Positions 45,340-59,010 of a stretch of DNA of 64,000 nucleotides are shown piece after piece (position 1 is the first letter of the stretch; the number at the start of each line of letters is the position of its first letter). The notes under the pieces are model-generated. The model saw only the letters and a program-made list of their open reading frames with translations, searched no databases and was not told where the DNA came from. The stretch lies in the NCBI RefSeq assembly GCF_954871325.1, contig NC_088776.1, positions 50,238,569 through 50,302,568 on the forward strand, in the 5' to 3' direction. A program made the translations under genes and the position numbers. Origin of the DNA: Gordionus sp. m RMFG-2023 (lineage: Eukaryota; Nematomorpha; Gordioida; Chordodea; Parachordodidae).

Positions 45340-46290
45340 AATTTAATCTGACAATTTTTATATTCGTTATTTAAGATGTTCCTTGGAAAAATGACAATTA
45401 TCATAATCGGTATTTTTAAACATATTAGATTTTTTTATGGTAAAATATGTATTTTTAACATGTTAAAATAAAATTTCAGTGAAGATGTACCATATAAAAG
45501 TGACAATTATCATAATCGTTATTTTTAAAGTTTTTTAAATTTTTTCGTAAATCGGTTAAAATAAGTATTGTTAACATGTAATAATAAAACTTCAGTGAAA
45601 GTGTACCCTAGATAAGTGACAATTGTCATAATCCTTATTTTTAAAGTTTTTTGAATTTTTTTGATGCAAATGGGTAAAAATATAGATTGTAAACTTGTTA
45701 AATTAAAATTTCATGAAGATGTAAAACAAAAAAGTTATAATTGTAATAATCGTTATTTTTAAACTTTTTTTGACGTATATGGGCCAAAATAAGTATTGAT
45801 AACATGTTTAATAAAAACTTCAGTGAAGATGTACCCTAGATAAGTGTGTCATAATCGTTATTTTTAAAGTATTTTGAAATTTTTTGAAGCAAATGGGCAA
45901 ATTTAGAAATTGCTAACAAGTTAAAATAAAATATCAATGAAGATATATCATAGATAAGTAACAATTGTCATAATCGTTGTTTTTAAAGATTTTTGAAATT
46001 TTTTGATATAAAAGGGTAAAAATATAGATTGTAAAGTCAAATTAAAATTTCATGAAGATTTACCATATAAAAGTGACAATTGTCATAATCGTTATTTTTA
46101 AAAGTTTTAAATTTTTTTGAAGCAAATGGGCGAAAATATAAATTGCTAACATGTTAAAATAATATTTCAATGAAGATGTACCCTAGATAAGTGACAATAG
46201 TCATTTAAAATTTTTGAATTGTTTGACGCAATTGGACAAAAATATAAATTGTTAACATGTTAAAATAAAATTTCAGTCCAAACAAAAAAA
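45340..46290. repeat. Foldback left-arm tandem repeats, ~115-bp period
   Basis: Eight diverged units with palindromic cores at about 45391, 45503, 45618, 45737, 45845, 45958, 46074 and 46190. Each core (consensus TGACAATTGTCATAATCGTT) is followed by A/T-rich spacer, a TTAACATGTTAAAATAAA phrase and a CAGTGAAGATGTACC phrase. The same phrases appear inverted in the right arm (46640-46856, 55143-56289, 59019-59280). Confidence 0.88.
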
Positions 46291-46856
46291 CAAATCAATA
46301 TTTTCATTCTCAAATCGTTGTTCCTTTTATCCTGCTTAAAATTTGATAAAAATATGCAAAGTGATTATTAAAGATAGTTGTAACCTATGTTAAATTCTAA
46401 ACTTTTAAGATATGGATTCACAATCTTATTCCTTTAATTAATAAATTTTAATTCTACCGTATAAAAATGTATTGGTAAATATTTTTGTATACTCGTGGCA
46501 AAATAGTGCTGAGTCTGAATTCAGGGTAGGATTTTTATAGAAAGAACTTAAAAACCATATGAATATTATTTAGTAATATGATACAATCAACATCTTATAA
46601 ATTTAATGTTAAGATTTTATTACGGTTAAAATGGATAATATATTTTAACCCATTTACATCAAAGAACTTTAAAAAAAACGATTATAAAAATTGTCACTTT
46701 TCAATGGTATATTTTCATGAAATTTAATTTAGCATGTTTACAATCTTTATTTTAACCCATTTTCAACAAAAATATTTTAAAAAACCTTATTGAAAACGAT
46801 TATGACAATTGTAACTTATCTATGGTACATCTTCACTGAAATTTTATTTTAACATG

Positions 46857-47171
46857 TGTTATATATTCAAAATTGAATTATATTTTTAATCTAATTTTTG
46901 TAACCTTACCTATTATTACTTTTTGTTTTTCGTTTAGAAATTTATATTTTAATCTAATTTTTGTAACACTTTTTATTTTTCGTTTAGAAATTTAACATAA
47001 TTTTTGTAACCTTACTTTTTGTTTTTCGTTTTGATTATATGTATTCTAATTTATATTTTTAGATAATATATATAATATATAGTGTGTGTACGAAGATAAA
47101 GATATATAATAATAATAATAATAAATAAAATATATTTTTACTTACTCGCACGTTTATCATGAATCTCTTCA
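46857..47171 (+). repeat. Gypsy B 5' LTR
   Basis: Begins TGTTATATATTCAAAATTG, ends GAATCTCTTCA. It holds a short internal tandem repeat (TTTTCGTTTAGAAATTTA twice) and an AT-trinucleotide run. The partner is 54819-55142; the two differ mainly in repeat number and a few bases. Confidence 0.93.
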
Positions 47172-49287
47172 TGGTGCTCCCAGTTTGGCAAAAAAAACTC
47201 GCCTTATGGAAATTTTTTTTTTAAAAAATAAATTTTTTTTTTCCTCTCTGTAAATATGAGTAATTATAAAACGTTACAAATGAATTCTCAATAAAAAAGG
47301 AAAAAAAAGGTAAAATCATTTTGATATTATTTCCATCATGTTGCTTTTAAACTCATCAATATGTGAAATTTCCGTTTACGACATATTATTCGAATTGACT
47401 TACAACTGTGACGTTCTCTACTCTAGAATATCGGGTAGTGACAAAGATATGATTAATTGTTTTGAATCATTGAATGGCAAATATTACGTATATAAGGAGT
47501 CAGAATTTATCCAATTAAATTGCATGTTTGTTAAAATATGAAATGTTATAATTTCCAATATATATTATTTATTAATAAAATATGGAAATAAAACCTGAAT
47601 TAATATACAAAATTCCTAAATTAGTTGGATCACTTACTGAGATTTATTTAGATAGAATATTAAGTTATTTTTCGACCAGCACATTATCGGACTCTATTAA
47701 AATAAATACTTTGCTTAATAATTTATCAGACGACAACATTAAATCAATTTGTTCCGATAATATTAGATCTTAAAATTGTGACTAAAAAGTTAACTTACCT
47801 TTTACCTGTGCAAGATAAAAACATTTTAATAAATAAATTTAACTTATTACAGCAGAACTCGAGTGAGAATTTCATGCAATGGTACATAAGAGTATCGAAA
47901 CTGCATAAAAAATGTAATTTTCTGGACGACAGTAGATTAAAAGAAAAATTACGTACATCTACCTTAAATGACAAAATAAAATATAAATTTTGTAAAAATA
48001 TTTATTTAACTTTAAATGAGATGGTTGAGTTAGGGATTAAGTTAGACAGCATTAGCGATAAATCAGATGTTGGTAATATAAGTTATATGAATAATGATAA
48101 AAAGTTCGATAAAAATAAAAACTTTTACAATAGAAATGACAACAATAATTATTTTAGACCTGATAATAATTTTAGAAATAATTATGATAATAGAAATAGA
48201 GATAGGAATTACAATAATGATTTTAGATACAATGATAGGAATTTCTGTAATAATAATTCGAGATGCCACGATAATTATAACAACTATAACTACAATAACT
48301 ATCGCTACAACAATAATAATCAATCTAATTATGGTAGAAATAATACATGGCATGATAATAATCAAAGAAAACAAATCCAATACGATGACGGAAATCGTAA
48401 CAATTACCAATCTTATTACAACAATTCAATTAATTATAGAGCTAGTGACAAAAATCAGAGAAAGCAAATACAATATAACAACAACTTAAATAATTATAGA
48501 GGTAGCGACAACAATAATAGAAAGCAAATACAATACAACAATGATTATAATATGAATATTGAAGAAATTATTGAAGAGAAAGTTGACTCTACAAAGAACA
48601 AAGATGATAATGATTTCAATGTTAACAACTTATCTGGTGACATGCTCAATGACAAAGATAATGCATTTATGACTACTTTAAAAGAAGTGAACGATATTGT
48701 TACATGTATGCAAGTAGATACAGGCTCCAAACATACTATTATACCTCATGGTCTGGCTAAAAAACTTGGTATTAGAGATGTTAAGAAATTCGAGTTACAA
48801 CTTACCGCTTATGATGAAAATTTAATCAAGATCATCGGCACCACTCAAGTTAAAGTGACTTATGATGGTATCTCAAAATATTTACAAGCGGTAGTCGTCG
48901 AATCAAGTAAAAATGCCTTGTTGGGACGTATATGGATTAATGCTTTTAAAAATATTTTAAATAAATTTATAGCAAATGAAAAAAATTGATTAAAGAGTGT
49001 GAATCCAAATTGACTAATGGGCCAATCAACAAAGCAAGTGTCAAGTTACATATAAGAAGAGATGCCCAATAAAATTATACCGCTAGACGTATTTTTTATT
49101 CAAAAATTGATCTTGTTAGCGATGAACTTAAAAAATATATGCATGATAAAATAATTGAGCCGGTGAATGATGTCCGATGGGCAAGTCCTGTTACCGCTGT
49201 CTACAAAGATGATGGGAGCATTAGGCTTTGTGCTGATTTTAAGGACACTGTAAACCCAGCTCTAGAAGATTTCAGATACCCTCTACC

Positions 49288-52104
49288 CAGGGTTGGGCAG
49301 TATCGCGGATATTTGTATCTAAGATATACTTTTGTATCTTGTATCTTTTTTAAAATTTTGAAAAGTATCTTGTATCCAGTATCTAAGATACATATTATTT
49401 AAAAGTATTTGTATCTTAACCAACTTTGTATTCAAAAAGATACAGATACTTTAAAAAAAATTTATATTGGTTAATTTAAATAGTATTAAAATTTTAAATG
49501 ATATTGTTTTAAGATTTAAATGAAAAATTTAATCAAAATTTAGATATTTTAAAATAATTTTTGATATATGACGTTGGTCGTCATATAGCAATTTGCTAAC
49601 AATTAGAACTACCATATTTGAATCGTTTTATATCTGTCTATTTTAAAATTATGGAAGAAGAAAATAGAATAATATGTTTATCTTCGTCTTCAGATGATTC
49701 TTCAACCGAAAATTATAACAATAAATTTAAATTAAGCATACTTAAGGGCAAATTTTTTAAAGTACTTCAAGATGATCATAATAAAGAAATTCATCGTGAC
49801 TTTGGTATTGACGAAAAAGTTATAGCAACTGTTACAGATAACGGTTCTAACTTTAAGAAAGCTTTCAAGGAGTTTGGATTCTATGGAAGCTGTAGAGAAT
49901 GACTTTGACATCAATGATGATGAATGTATAGAATTCAAAATCATTGGAAGTATTATTAATACTTCTTTAAAATTTATTATGATATTGTAAATTTAGTAAA
50001 AATTTTTATTCAAATAAAATTATTTATTTGTTTATTTAAGGGTCTAAAGAAGCCTTAATAACATTGCCTCAACACATTCGTTGTTTGTGCCATACGATAA
50101 GTCTAATTGCTACAACAGATTTCGAGAGAGCTATTAAGGATTCTCCTAACATTTCTAAAATTCATCATCCTGCAATAGCTAAATGTACTAAGCTATGGAA
50201 TGCAAATAATAGGCCTAAAACTGCAGAACTTATCAAAGCAGTTTTAGGAAAACAATTAGTTACACCTTGTTGCACTAGATGGAATAGTTTGTATTAGTTT
50301 ATTAAAATTTAAAGGCGAACTTCCTAAATTCTGTCAAAAATTAGAATTTCCTAAATTAAGAGATATTGAAATTCAAAATTTAGAAGAATATTGCAATATA
50401 ATGGCCCCATTGGCTATAGCGATTGACAAAATACAGAGTGAAATCAACTGCTATTATGGAGAATCAGCTCCAATTTTAAATGTCGTTAAAAAAATTACAA
50501 ATTTAATTCAAACCAGTCTACAATTTTGCAAACCAATAGCTATTGCTATAGAAAATTATTTAAATAAAAGATTTAAAAATATATATGATTTTGATAACAA
50601 TTTTAAAAGTGCATTTTTGGCAACTATTTCTCATCCTTATTTTAAAAATCGTTGGATTGATGGTGAAAAAGAATAAAAAATACCTTCAGGATTTGTTATT
50701 ACATGAAGTTTTAATTGTTTTTAAAAATAACATTGAAATTAATACTTCAACAAAATCTTCAATTGATGAAGATGATGATTACTTTTCCCTTAAAAGTACC
50801 ACATCCAATTCTAATAATTCAATAAATGATATTGAAATAGAGGTCCTAAATTATATGAAAGATGACAGGCGGAGTATAAATATGTTAAATTGTAATTTCT
50901 ATAGATTTCTAATGGTGCAGACTTCAAGAATATAATTTTTAATTCAATTTATTGATATTTAAATTTAAAAAATATAATGTCACATAACTCAAAATAGTTT
51001 CCTATATATATTGACAATTTAATTTAAATGTCGTTTATAATAAATTGATCTTTTTTAAAGTTAAAATATAAAATTGAACATTCGTTTTTTAAGTAAATTG
51101 ATTTACATAATATAAAATATAAAATTTAATATTAGTTTATAAGCAAATTGATTTTTTAAAATATAAAAGTTGTTTTTAACAAAAAGAAAGAAACAATTCT
51201 TATTACATTTGAAATATTTTAAGTTACGCCATAAATAGCTTAAGGATGTAAAAAAAAACAATTTTTTAAAGTTAAGATAAAATACATGAGTGTCACTGTT
51301 TAACATTTCACACTTTTTTTTTTATTTCTTATTTGCCCTCTGTCTATAATTTTTGTCGTTTGTCATTCTTGCTCGTTAACCCCTTCGTTGATCTTTTTTT
51401 GTTGTAAGTTTTATCAATTTAGTTCCACACAAAAAAAAAACTAATTTTGTTTTAATATAAAGAAGAGAAAAAAAATTTATTATCAAATTTAATTCATTAT
51501 AAAATTTTCAAATTTTCTAGGCAACACACTATTTCTAACTGGTCTTTGAACGTTGCGATTCTGATCATTCACTTGTACATTTTGGTTTAGTTATAAATAT
51601 ATAAAAGAAATATTTATTAAATATAGCACAATGTTACCCTCCTCAGCCCCCGTTGAAAGATTATTTAGCTTTGCTAATATGGTTAATAGACCAAATCGTC
51701 AAAGATTGAACGATAAATCATTTGAAAAATTAATAATATTAAAAAATAATGCTGATATATGATGCTGATTTATTATTATTTACTAATTACATAATTATTA
51801 AATGGTATATCGCATTATCTTTTATAATAAATTTATTATTTTCTACAATTTATTTTAAATATTTTTTTATAAATTTATATTATAGATAAGAAAATAAAGC
51901 TTTATACATTTGGATTTTGACTATTTAAAGTTTTTTAAAAAAGTATCTTGTATCTTAGATACTTTTTTTTAAAAAAATACAAGTATCTTGTATCTTATTG
52001 AAATTTTTCTAAAGTATCTAGTATCTTGTATCTTAAATACAAAATTTTATAAAGTATCTGTATCTGTATCCGAATACAATTTTCTGAAAATTTGCCCAAC
52101 CCTG
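49288..52104 (+). mobile_element. hAT-1, 2.8-kb autonomous-type hAT transposon inside gypsy B
   Basis: Terminal repeats CAGGGTTGGGCA / TGCCCAACCCTG with exact 8-bp duplication CCTCTACC (49280-49287, 52105-52112). Both subterminal regions are packed with GTATCT / AGATAC words. Plus-strand transposase pieces: ATVTDNGSNFKKAFKEF (49651-49902, catalytic Asp region), HIRCLCHTISLIAT and CCTRWNSLY (50064-50297), an all-alpha segment (50401-50676) and a C-terminal dimerisation motif LPSSAPVERLFSFANMVNRP (about 51630-51760). The reading frame is broken by stops and shifts, and possible introns, so this copy is probably inactive. Confidence 0.95.
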
Positions 52105-52459
52105 CCTCTACCACGAATCAATGATCTAATAGCTAAACTTTCTGAAGGAAAGAAATTTACGAAGATTGACTTTAAAAATGCTTTCTTACAGATACCAATT
52201 GATAAAAGTTGCAGAAATATTTTAACCATATCTACGCACAAGGGATATTACCAATTTACTAGACTTCCTTTTGGGCTTAAGACCTCATCTGCAATTTTCC
52301 AACAGATCATGGATCAAATCTTCGGTGATATGGATGACGTCATATTTTATATTGTGATTTCCTTATAACTGGAAAAAACGACGAAGCCCACCTTAACAAC
52401 ATAAAAAAAGTGTTTGATAGAATATCATCGTTTGGGCTATACCTAACTTCAATAAAAGT

Positions 52460-54010
52460 GTGTTCTTTAAAAACAAAGTGAGGTTCCTGGGTCATGATAT
52501 TGACGCTAAGGGGATTCATGCTAATCACGACAAAATTGAAGCAATAATTAATATGCCAGAACCAAAATCAGCGGCTGAATTATCAACATTTCTGGGAATA
52601 GCTGGCTACCATAGAAAATTTTTGAACAATTTTTCAGAAATTGCCGATCCTCTATATAAGATTGTCAGCAAAGAAAAATGGGCTCGGAACCTAGAACACT
52701 CTAAAAGTTTTAATGATCTTAAGAAGTTGATTAGTCTTCCACCTGCTTTGACATATTTTAACCCTGAATTACCTATTGGGATAGCCACTGACGCATCGAA
52801 ATGTGGTTTAGGAGCTGTACTATTTCATACTGAAAAAGATGGTAAAGAAAAACCTTTAGCTTTTGCTTCAAGAACTTTATTAAAATCCAAAATGAACTAT
52901 ACCAATATTGAGCGTGAGGCTCTCGCTATTATGTTTGCTATAAGGAGGTTCCAGGAATACTTAATCGGCACAAAATTTACAATTATTACTGACCATAAAC
53001 CTCTAGTTCACATTTTTACCAAGGGTCTTAAGGATAATAGCGCCATGTCCTTAAGACTCCAGAAGTGGAATATTACATTAGGAGGATATGATTTTAATAT
53101 AAAGTATAAAGCCGGTAAATATAATGTTGTTCCTAATTGTCTCTCGAGATTACCACAAGAATGTCATGATGAAACTATTGAAAATATCACTATAATAAAT
53201 GAATATGGGGATTTACCTATTAATTTTAATCAAATTCGTGATGAAACTTTGAAAGATATGGAATTAAAACAAGTCATAAATGATATTAAAAACAACAGGC
53301 CTATAATGAATAATATTTATAAAAACATTGAATTGGAATTAAGTATAATTAAGGATTGTCTTTACAAAAGCAACAGAATCATAATTTCGTCTTCTATGAG
53401 AAAAAATATACTACAGTCATTACATGAAGGTCACTTGGGAGCAGGAAAAATCAAATCCTTAGCCAAAGATTACATGTGGGGGCCTGGTATAAATAATGAC
53501 ATAGTAATGGAAGTGAAAAGTTGTGACGATTGTAACATATATCATGATAATCCTATAAAGATACAAAAACCATGGGTTTCGGTAACCAAACCTTTGAAAG
53601 GAAACACATAGATTATGCGGGTCCGTTTTTCACAAAAAATTGGTTGATAATAGTCGATGTCTACAGCAAATTTCCAATTATTATTCCTGTTAAAAATATT
53701 ACGACTGATGTGACTTTAAAAGAAATCTTAAAAACTATTTCGCTATATGGAATACCTGAAACTATAGTTACTGATAACGGCACTAACTTTTTTGAAAAAT
53801 TTTGCAAAAATTTCGGTATCAAACATGTGCTCACATCTGCTTATCGCCAGCAATCTAATGGCCAGGTAGAACGCATGGTGAGAACGTTCAAAACACATAT
53901 GAAAAGGAATATTAAAATTGACCTAAATATCGCACTTGGCAAATTTTTATTTAATTACAGAAATACGCATAATGATACAGGAGTTACACCATCTCAGAGA
54001 ATATATTAAT
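52460..54010 (+). pseudogene. Gypsy B pol remnant: RNase H and integrase regions
   Basis: Fossil retroelement coding sequence, part of element B. The RT thumb/connection reads VRFLGHDIDAKGI; RNase H has ATDASKCGLGAVLFH and ITDHKPLVHIF; the integrase has a zinc-binding HHCC-like segment and a catalytic core (IVTDNGTNFFEKF; SAYRQQSNGQVERMVRTFK). Very similar sequence occurs in element A at about 60.0-60.85 kb, so the two are close relatives in pol. Confidence 0.9.
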
Positions 54011-54818
54011 CGAGATATTAGAACTAAATTTAAAACCGTTGGAGGAGAAGGAGAATAAAATAAACGTTACTTACCACGTAATAGAACCTTTAACGTAGGA
54101 GATTTTGTTTGGTACAAAGTACAAGGTGATGATAAATGGTGCATAGGTATGATCGCACATAAAGAAAGTGACATGATGTTCCAAATTAAGACAGAGAAAG
54201 GTATTTTGAGGAGACATTTGGATCAAATAAGAATTAGAAACTGTTTTAACACAATTGTTAACTATGACTCTAAGGATTCTTTTAAGGAGTGAAGTGTGGA
54301 CAAAAATATAAAAATAACTGATAATAACGATATAATACCTATTTCTAGACCTGTGCGAATTAAACAAAAACCTGTTTATTCAAAAGACTACATAACTTAA
54401 AATATTAAATTGCATAAAGTAAAAAAAAAATTAAAAAGCTTACACTAAAACGCAAAAAAATTAAAACGCTGAAAATATTATAAAACAATCTTATTGATTT
54501 ATCATTCTTCGTTTATTCTTATATCCAATATGATGAACTATTATTTCTTATTATTCGCAACTTACTGATGATAATAACAATTTAGAAAAATGATAATAAT
54601 AACAACTGAGTACTACCAAGCAAGCTATATGACAAAATCATGATTTACGGAGACAACTTACGATAAGGATATCAAGCTTGCGATTCAAACAAACCAACGT
54701 ACAAACACAGTAAACGATTGGGACAAGCCAACGATATGATGACTTGTGAAACAACTTGATGAACAAACTAACTACGATAACATAATTAAAGTGTGAAGGC
54801 TTTTTAGAAGAAGGAGAA

Positions 54819-55142
54819 TGTTATATATTCAAAATTGAATTATATTTTTAATCTAATTTTTCTAACCTTACCTAACATTACTTTTTGTTTTTCGTTTAGA
54901 AATTTATAATTTTAATCTAATTTTTGTAACCTTACCTATTATTACTTTTTATTTTTCGTTTAGAAATTTAACATAATTTTTGTAACCTTACTTTTTGTTT
55001 TTCGTTTTGATTATATGTATTCTAATTTATATTTTTAGATAATATATATATAGTGTGTGTACGAAGATAAAGATATATAATAATAATAATTTTAAATAAA
55101 ATATATTTTTACTTACTCGCACGTTTATCATGAATCTCTTCA
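54819..55142 (+). repeat. Gypsy B 3' LTR
   Basis: Same termini as 46857-47171, preceded by a polypurine tract and followed directly by ACATG. Confidence 0.93.
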
Positions 55143-56289
55143 ACATGTAAGCAATTTATATTTTTGCCCATTTGAGTCTAAAAAATTCAAATAATTTTAA
55201 AAATAATGATTATGACAATTGTCACCTTTCTATGGTGCATCCTCATGAAATTTTAATTTAACATGTTTACAATCTATATTTTTATCCATTTGTGTCAAAA
55301 AAATTCAAAAAAGTTTAAATATAACGATTTTGACAATTGTCACTTATCTAAAGTACATCTTTGAAATTTTATTTTAACATGTTTGCAATACTTATTTTAG
55401 CCCATTTACGTCAAAAAAATTCAAAAAGTTATAAAATAACGATTATGACAATTGTCACTTTTCTATGGTACATCTTCATGAAATTTTAATTTAACATGTT
55501 TACAATCTATATTTTTACCCATTTGGTCGAAAAAATTCAAAAAACTTAAAAAATAACGATTATGAAAATTGTCACTTATATAAGTTACATTTTCACTAAA
55601 ATTTTATTTTAACATGTAAGCAATACTTATTTTAGCCCATTTACGTCAAAAAAAGTTTAAAAATAATGATTATGATAATTATCAATTATCTAGGATACAT
55701 CTTCACTGAAGTTTTATTTAAAAATGGCAATATTTATTCTAGCCCATTTTGGTCAAAAAAATTTAAAAAACTTTAAAAATAACGATTATGACAATTGTCA
55801 CTTATCTATGGTACATCTTCACTGAAATTTTATTTAAACATGTTAGCAATACTTATTTTAGCCCATTTACATCAAAAAAATTCAAAAAAGTTATAAAATA
55901 ACGATTATGACAATTGTCACTTTTCTATGGTACATCTTCATGAAATTTTAATTTAGCATGTTTACAATCTATATTTTTACCCATTTTCAACAAAAAAATT
56001 CAAAAAACTTTATAAACAACGATTATGACAATTGTAAATTTTCAATGGTAAATCTTCATGAAATTTTAATTAAGCATGTTTACAATCTATATATTTACCC
56101 ATTTGCAACAAAAAATATCAAAAAACTTTATAAACAACGATTGTGACAATTGTAACTTATATCTAAGGTACATCTTTACTGAAATTTTATTTTAACATGT
56201 AACAACTTATATTTTTGCCCATTTACGTCAAAAAATTGTAAAAAAACTTTAAAAATAAAGATTATGACCATTGTCGCTTTTATATGGTA

Positions 56290-59010
56290 TAGGGTGGGAC
56301 CAATACAAATATAATATTGGTTTACAATACCAATACCAATATAAACCAATATATATTTAAATATTGGTATTGCTTTTACAACCAATACCAATACCAATTA
56401 CCTAAATATATTGGTTTTGATATATTGTTTAAATACAATTTTAACCAATACAATATTAAAAATAGCATAATTATTTGGGTTTATCGTGGATAATTATATC
56501 GTGGTATTTTTTTTACTTTCATTATAAAAACTGATTACATCTGTTATTTCTTCCAAATACTACTGTGATATCAATATTTCTGTTATTTATAATTATAGTT
56601 TATTTTATTATGGAAGTAAATTTTTTACATGATATCTCACAATTTTATCTACTTATTTTGGATATTATAATAAATGAAGACCAAATAGAGTTAATAAATA
56701 TAGATTCTGTTGGTATTAATAATAATAACGATAATGAACAAGAAGAATTATCAATATCTAATAAAAGACTAAATTCAGCAAAAATCTGGGAATTTTATAC
56801 TACTTGTGATAATAAAGAAATAGGCAATTTGTAATAAATGTAAAAAAAAATATCACTTCCCAATTTTGGAACCTCAGGATTATGGACACATCTTAAATCC
56901 ATCCACCCAACATTATATAAGAAATGTGAGCAAATAAATATCGGCAGTAAAAAAATTAAGACAATAAAATCAGTTTTACTTAATAATATAAATAATAAAG
57001 CTAATTTAAATAATTTAATAATAAACTTTTTCATTCAAAATAATTTAGCCTTTTCAATAGTTGAGGATATCACTTTTAAAAATTTAATAGCATATGTAAC
57101 CCTTCACTAACATTAGCTTCTATAAAAACACTAAAAATAGAAATTATGAAACATTATCATAGTTCTTTTATCAATTTAAAATCTGTTACATCTAAATTTT
57201 CCTTAACAATGGACATTTGGTCCTCTCCAAATAAAATACCCTTTATGGGCATAACAATTCATTATATTAATAATGATTTTAAATTAAATAATCATTTATT
57301 AGATTTTATTCCTTTTAAATCAGCACATAATTCTATTAATATTTTTAATTCTGTATTAAAAGTAAAATTTGAAATTGATTTTTTTTTGCATTACATTAGA
57401 CAATGCAAGTAATAATTTAGCATTTCTAAAAATTTTAAAACATAAAGATAATTTTGATAATGTGTGCAAATGCTTTTGCCATATTATACATTTGGCGGTC
57501 ATGACGGCATTGGAACCCTTAAATACAACTTTAAAAAAAATAATAAATTTTTTTAAAATTTTTAAACTTTCTATACCAAAATTAATAAACTCGAAAAAAT
57601 TTATCTTGAAAAAAATCCACACTTAAAATTTCCTCACCCAATTTTGGATATATCAACACGTTGGAATTCAACATACCAAATGCTTGAAAGAACAATATTG
57701 CTCAAACCCTATTTGACAACATATACCAATCATTTACAAAATACCAATCAAGAAAATTATATTAGTGCCTTAGCCTGGAATAATATAGAAATATACCGAG
57801 AATTTCTGGAACCATTTAATTTTGCTACAGAGATGGCCTCATGTGCTACTCCATCAATTTCAACAATTATTCCTTTATATTCCAGTATTTTTGAGCATGT
57901 GGAGAGTTATAATAATAATCCACTATTTTAAAGACAGCTTCTTTATCTGCCTTAACAAAACTTAATAAATACTATAATTTTAATAAACACCTCTTTATTA
58001 TTGCAACAATTATTGACCCAAGATTTAAACTATCAAGTCATTTATTACAGCATTATAATATGAAAACTCTTATTGGATATCTTACTAATGAATACAATAT
58101 TTATAAAATAAATGATAACAATTCAGCGGAACTTACAGATGAAGCACAAAATAACAAAAAATTGTCCTTTTGTGACAAAATTTATCAGGTGAAACCTCAT
58201 AATAATAACAACTTAGAAATAAGTAAATACGTAGATGAAACCACAATTTCCAATGATACAAATCCATTAGATTGGTGGAAATTAAATAAAAATAGATATC
58301 CAGTATTATCAAAATTTGCCAGAGATTATCTAGCAGTTCCGGCCACCTCATCTAGCTCTGAAAGGGCTTTTTCAGAAGGACGGTATGTTATAACAGACCA
58401 ACGTTGTTCACTAGATGAGCATACTATACAAGCTTGCCTGTGCCTAAAAAGTTGGATGAGCATGCAAGATTCTTCTTAAATATATTTCCTCTTATATTAA
58501 AATTATATCATTCTTTTGCATTATATTTTGTATAAATAGACAGTTATGTTACATTTTTAGTTTACTTATTTTGCTATGTTCTTTGTGATAAATAAAATGG
58601 TTCAAAATCAATACGTTTATTATTGTTGATACAAAAAATACATGATTAAATCAAAAATTTTATATTCACATCACCTAATAAATTCCTAGTTTAAAAAAAG
58701 AATTTGAATTCAGTAAAATTTTGAGAGTTGGTTCTTAGCCCTGATTTTATGGTATCATGATTTTTTTCCCCATGTTTATTTAAAATTAGAAATTAAGGGT
58801 TTTATAATCACTATTTCTATTCTTTTAATTAGTAATTTGAATTTAAACCAATACCAATATAAACCAATAGTTACCAATATAAACCAATACCAATAGCAAT
58901 ACCAATACAAGAAATAGAAAATATTGTTTAAACCAATACCAATATTTTAGACCCAATACCAATACAATATTTTGTTAATATTGGGTTTTTACTATTGGTT
59001 CCCAACCCTA
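56290..59010 (+). mobile_element. hAT-2, 2.7-kb hAT transposon in the foldback right arm
   Basis: Ends TAGGGTGGGACCAATAC and, on the other strand, TAGGGTTGGGAACCAATAG, with exact duplication ATATGGTA (56282-56289, 59011-59018). Subterminal ACCAATACCAATA arrays are inverted at the two ends. Plus-strand transposase pieces: KIWEFYTTC, then a Cys-Lys-Lys-Lys segment (BED finger region, about 56770-56850), SLTMDIWSSPNKIPFMGITI (57146 on), LDNASNNLAFLKIL (57390 on), STRWNSTYQMLERTILLKPY (57644 on), and DWWKLNKNRYPVLSKFARDY with VPATSSSSERAFS (58060-58479). The coding region is split by several stops or shifts. It differs from hAT-1 in ends and sequence. Confidence 0.95.

Larger units (their letters stand above)
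46857..55142 (+). mobile_element. Ty3/gypsy element B (nested in the foldback)
   Basis: LTRs lie at 46857-47171 and 54819-55142, with duplication ACATG (46852-46856, 55143-55147). TGGTGCTCCCAG, a primer-binding site like that of element A, follows the 5' LTR; AGAAGAAGGAGAA precedes the 3' LTR. Parts in order are gag-like (about 47.6-48.5 kb, with a long Asn/Tyr/Arg-rich stretch), protease (VDTGSKHTIIP, about 48.7 kb), reverse transcriptase (about 49.1 kb and, past the hAT insertion, about 52.1-52.5 kb), RNase H (about 52.75-53.1 kb) and integrase (HLGAGKIKSLAKDYMW; then DYAGPFF...TDNGTNF; about 53.4-54.0 kb). It is a broken fossil with a few breaks plus the inserted hAT-1. LTRs remain close in sequence, so it is young. 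Confidence 0.94.

Noticed and set aside
45340-46290. Regularly spaced repeats as a CRISPR array
   Set aside because: Period ~115 bp with diverged units, inverted counterpart in the other arm, and eukaryotic mobile-element context: foldback arms, not CRISPR.
48063-48489. Ile/Val-rich frames on both strands
   Set aside because: Shadows of the AAT-repeat-rich gag-like region of gypsy B.
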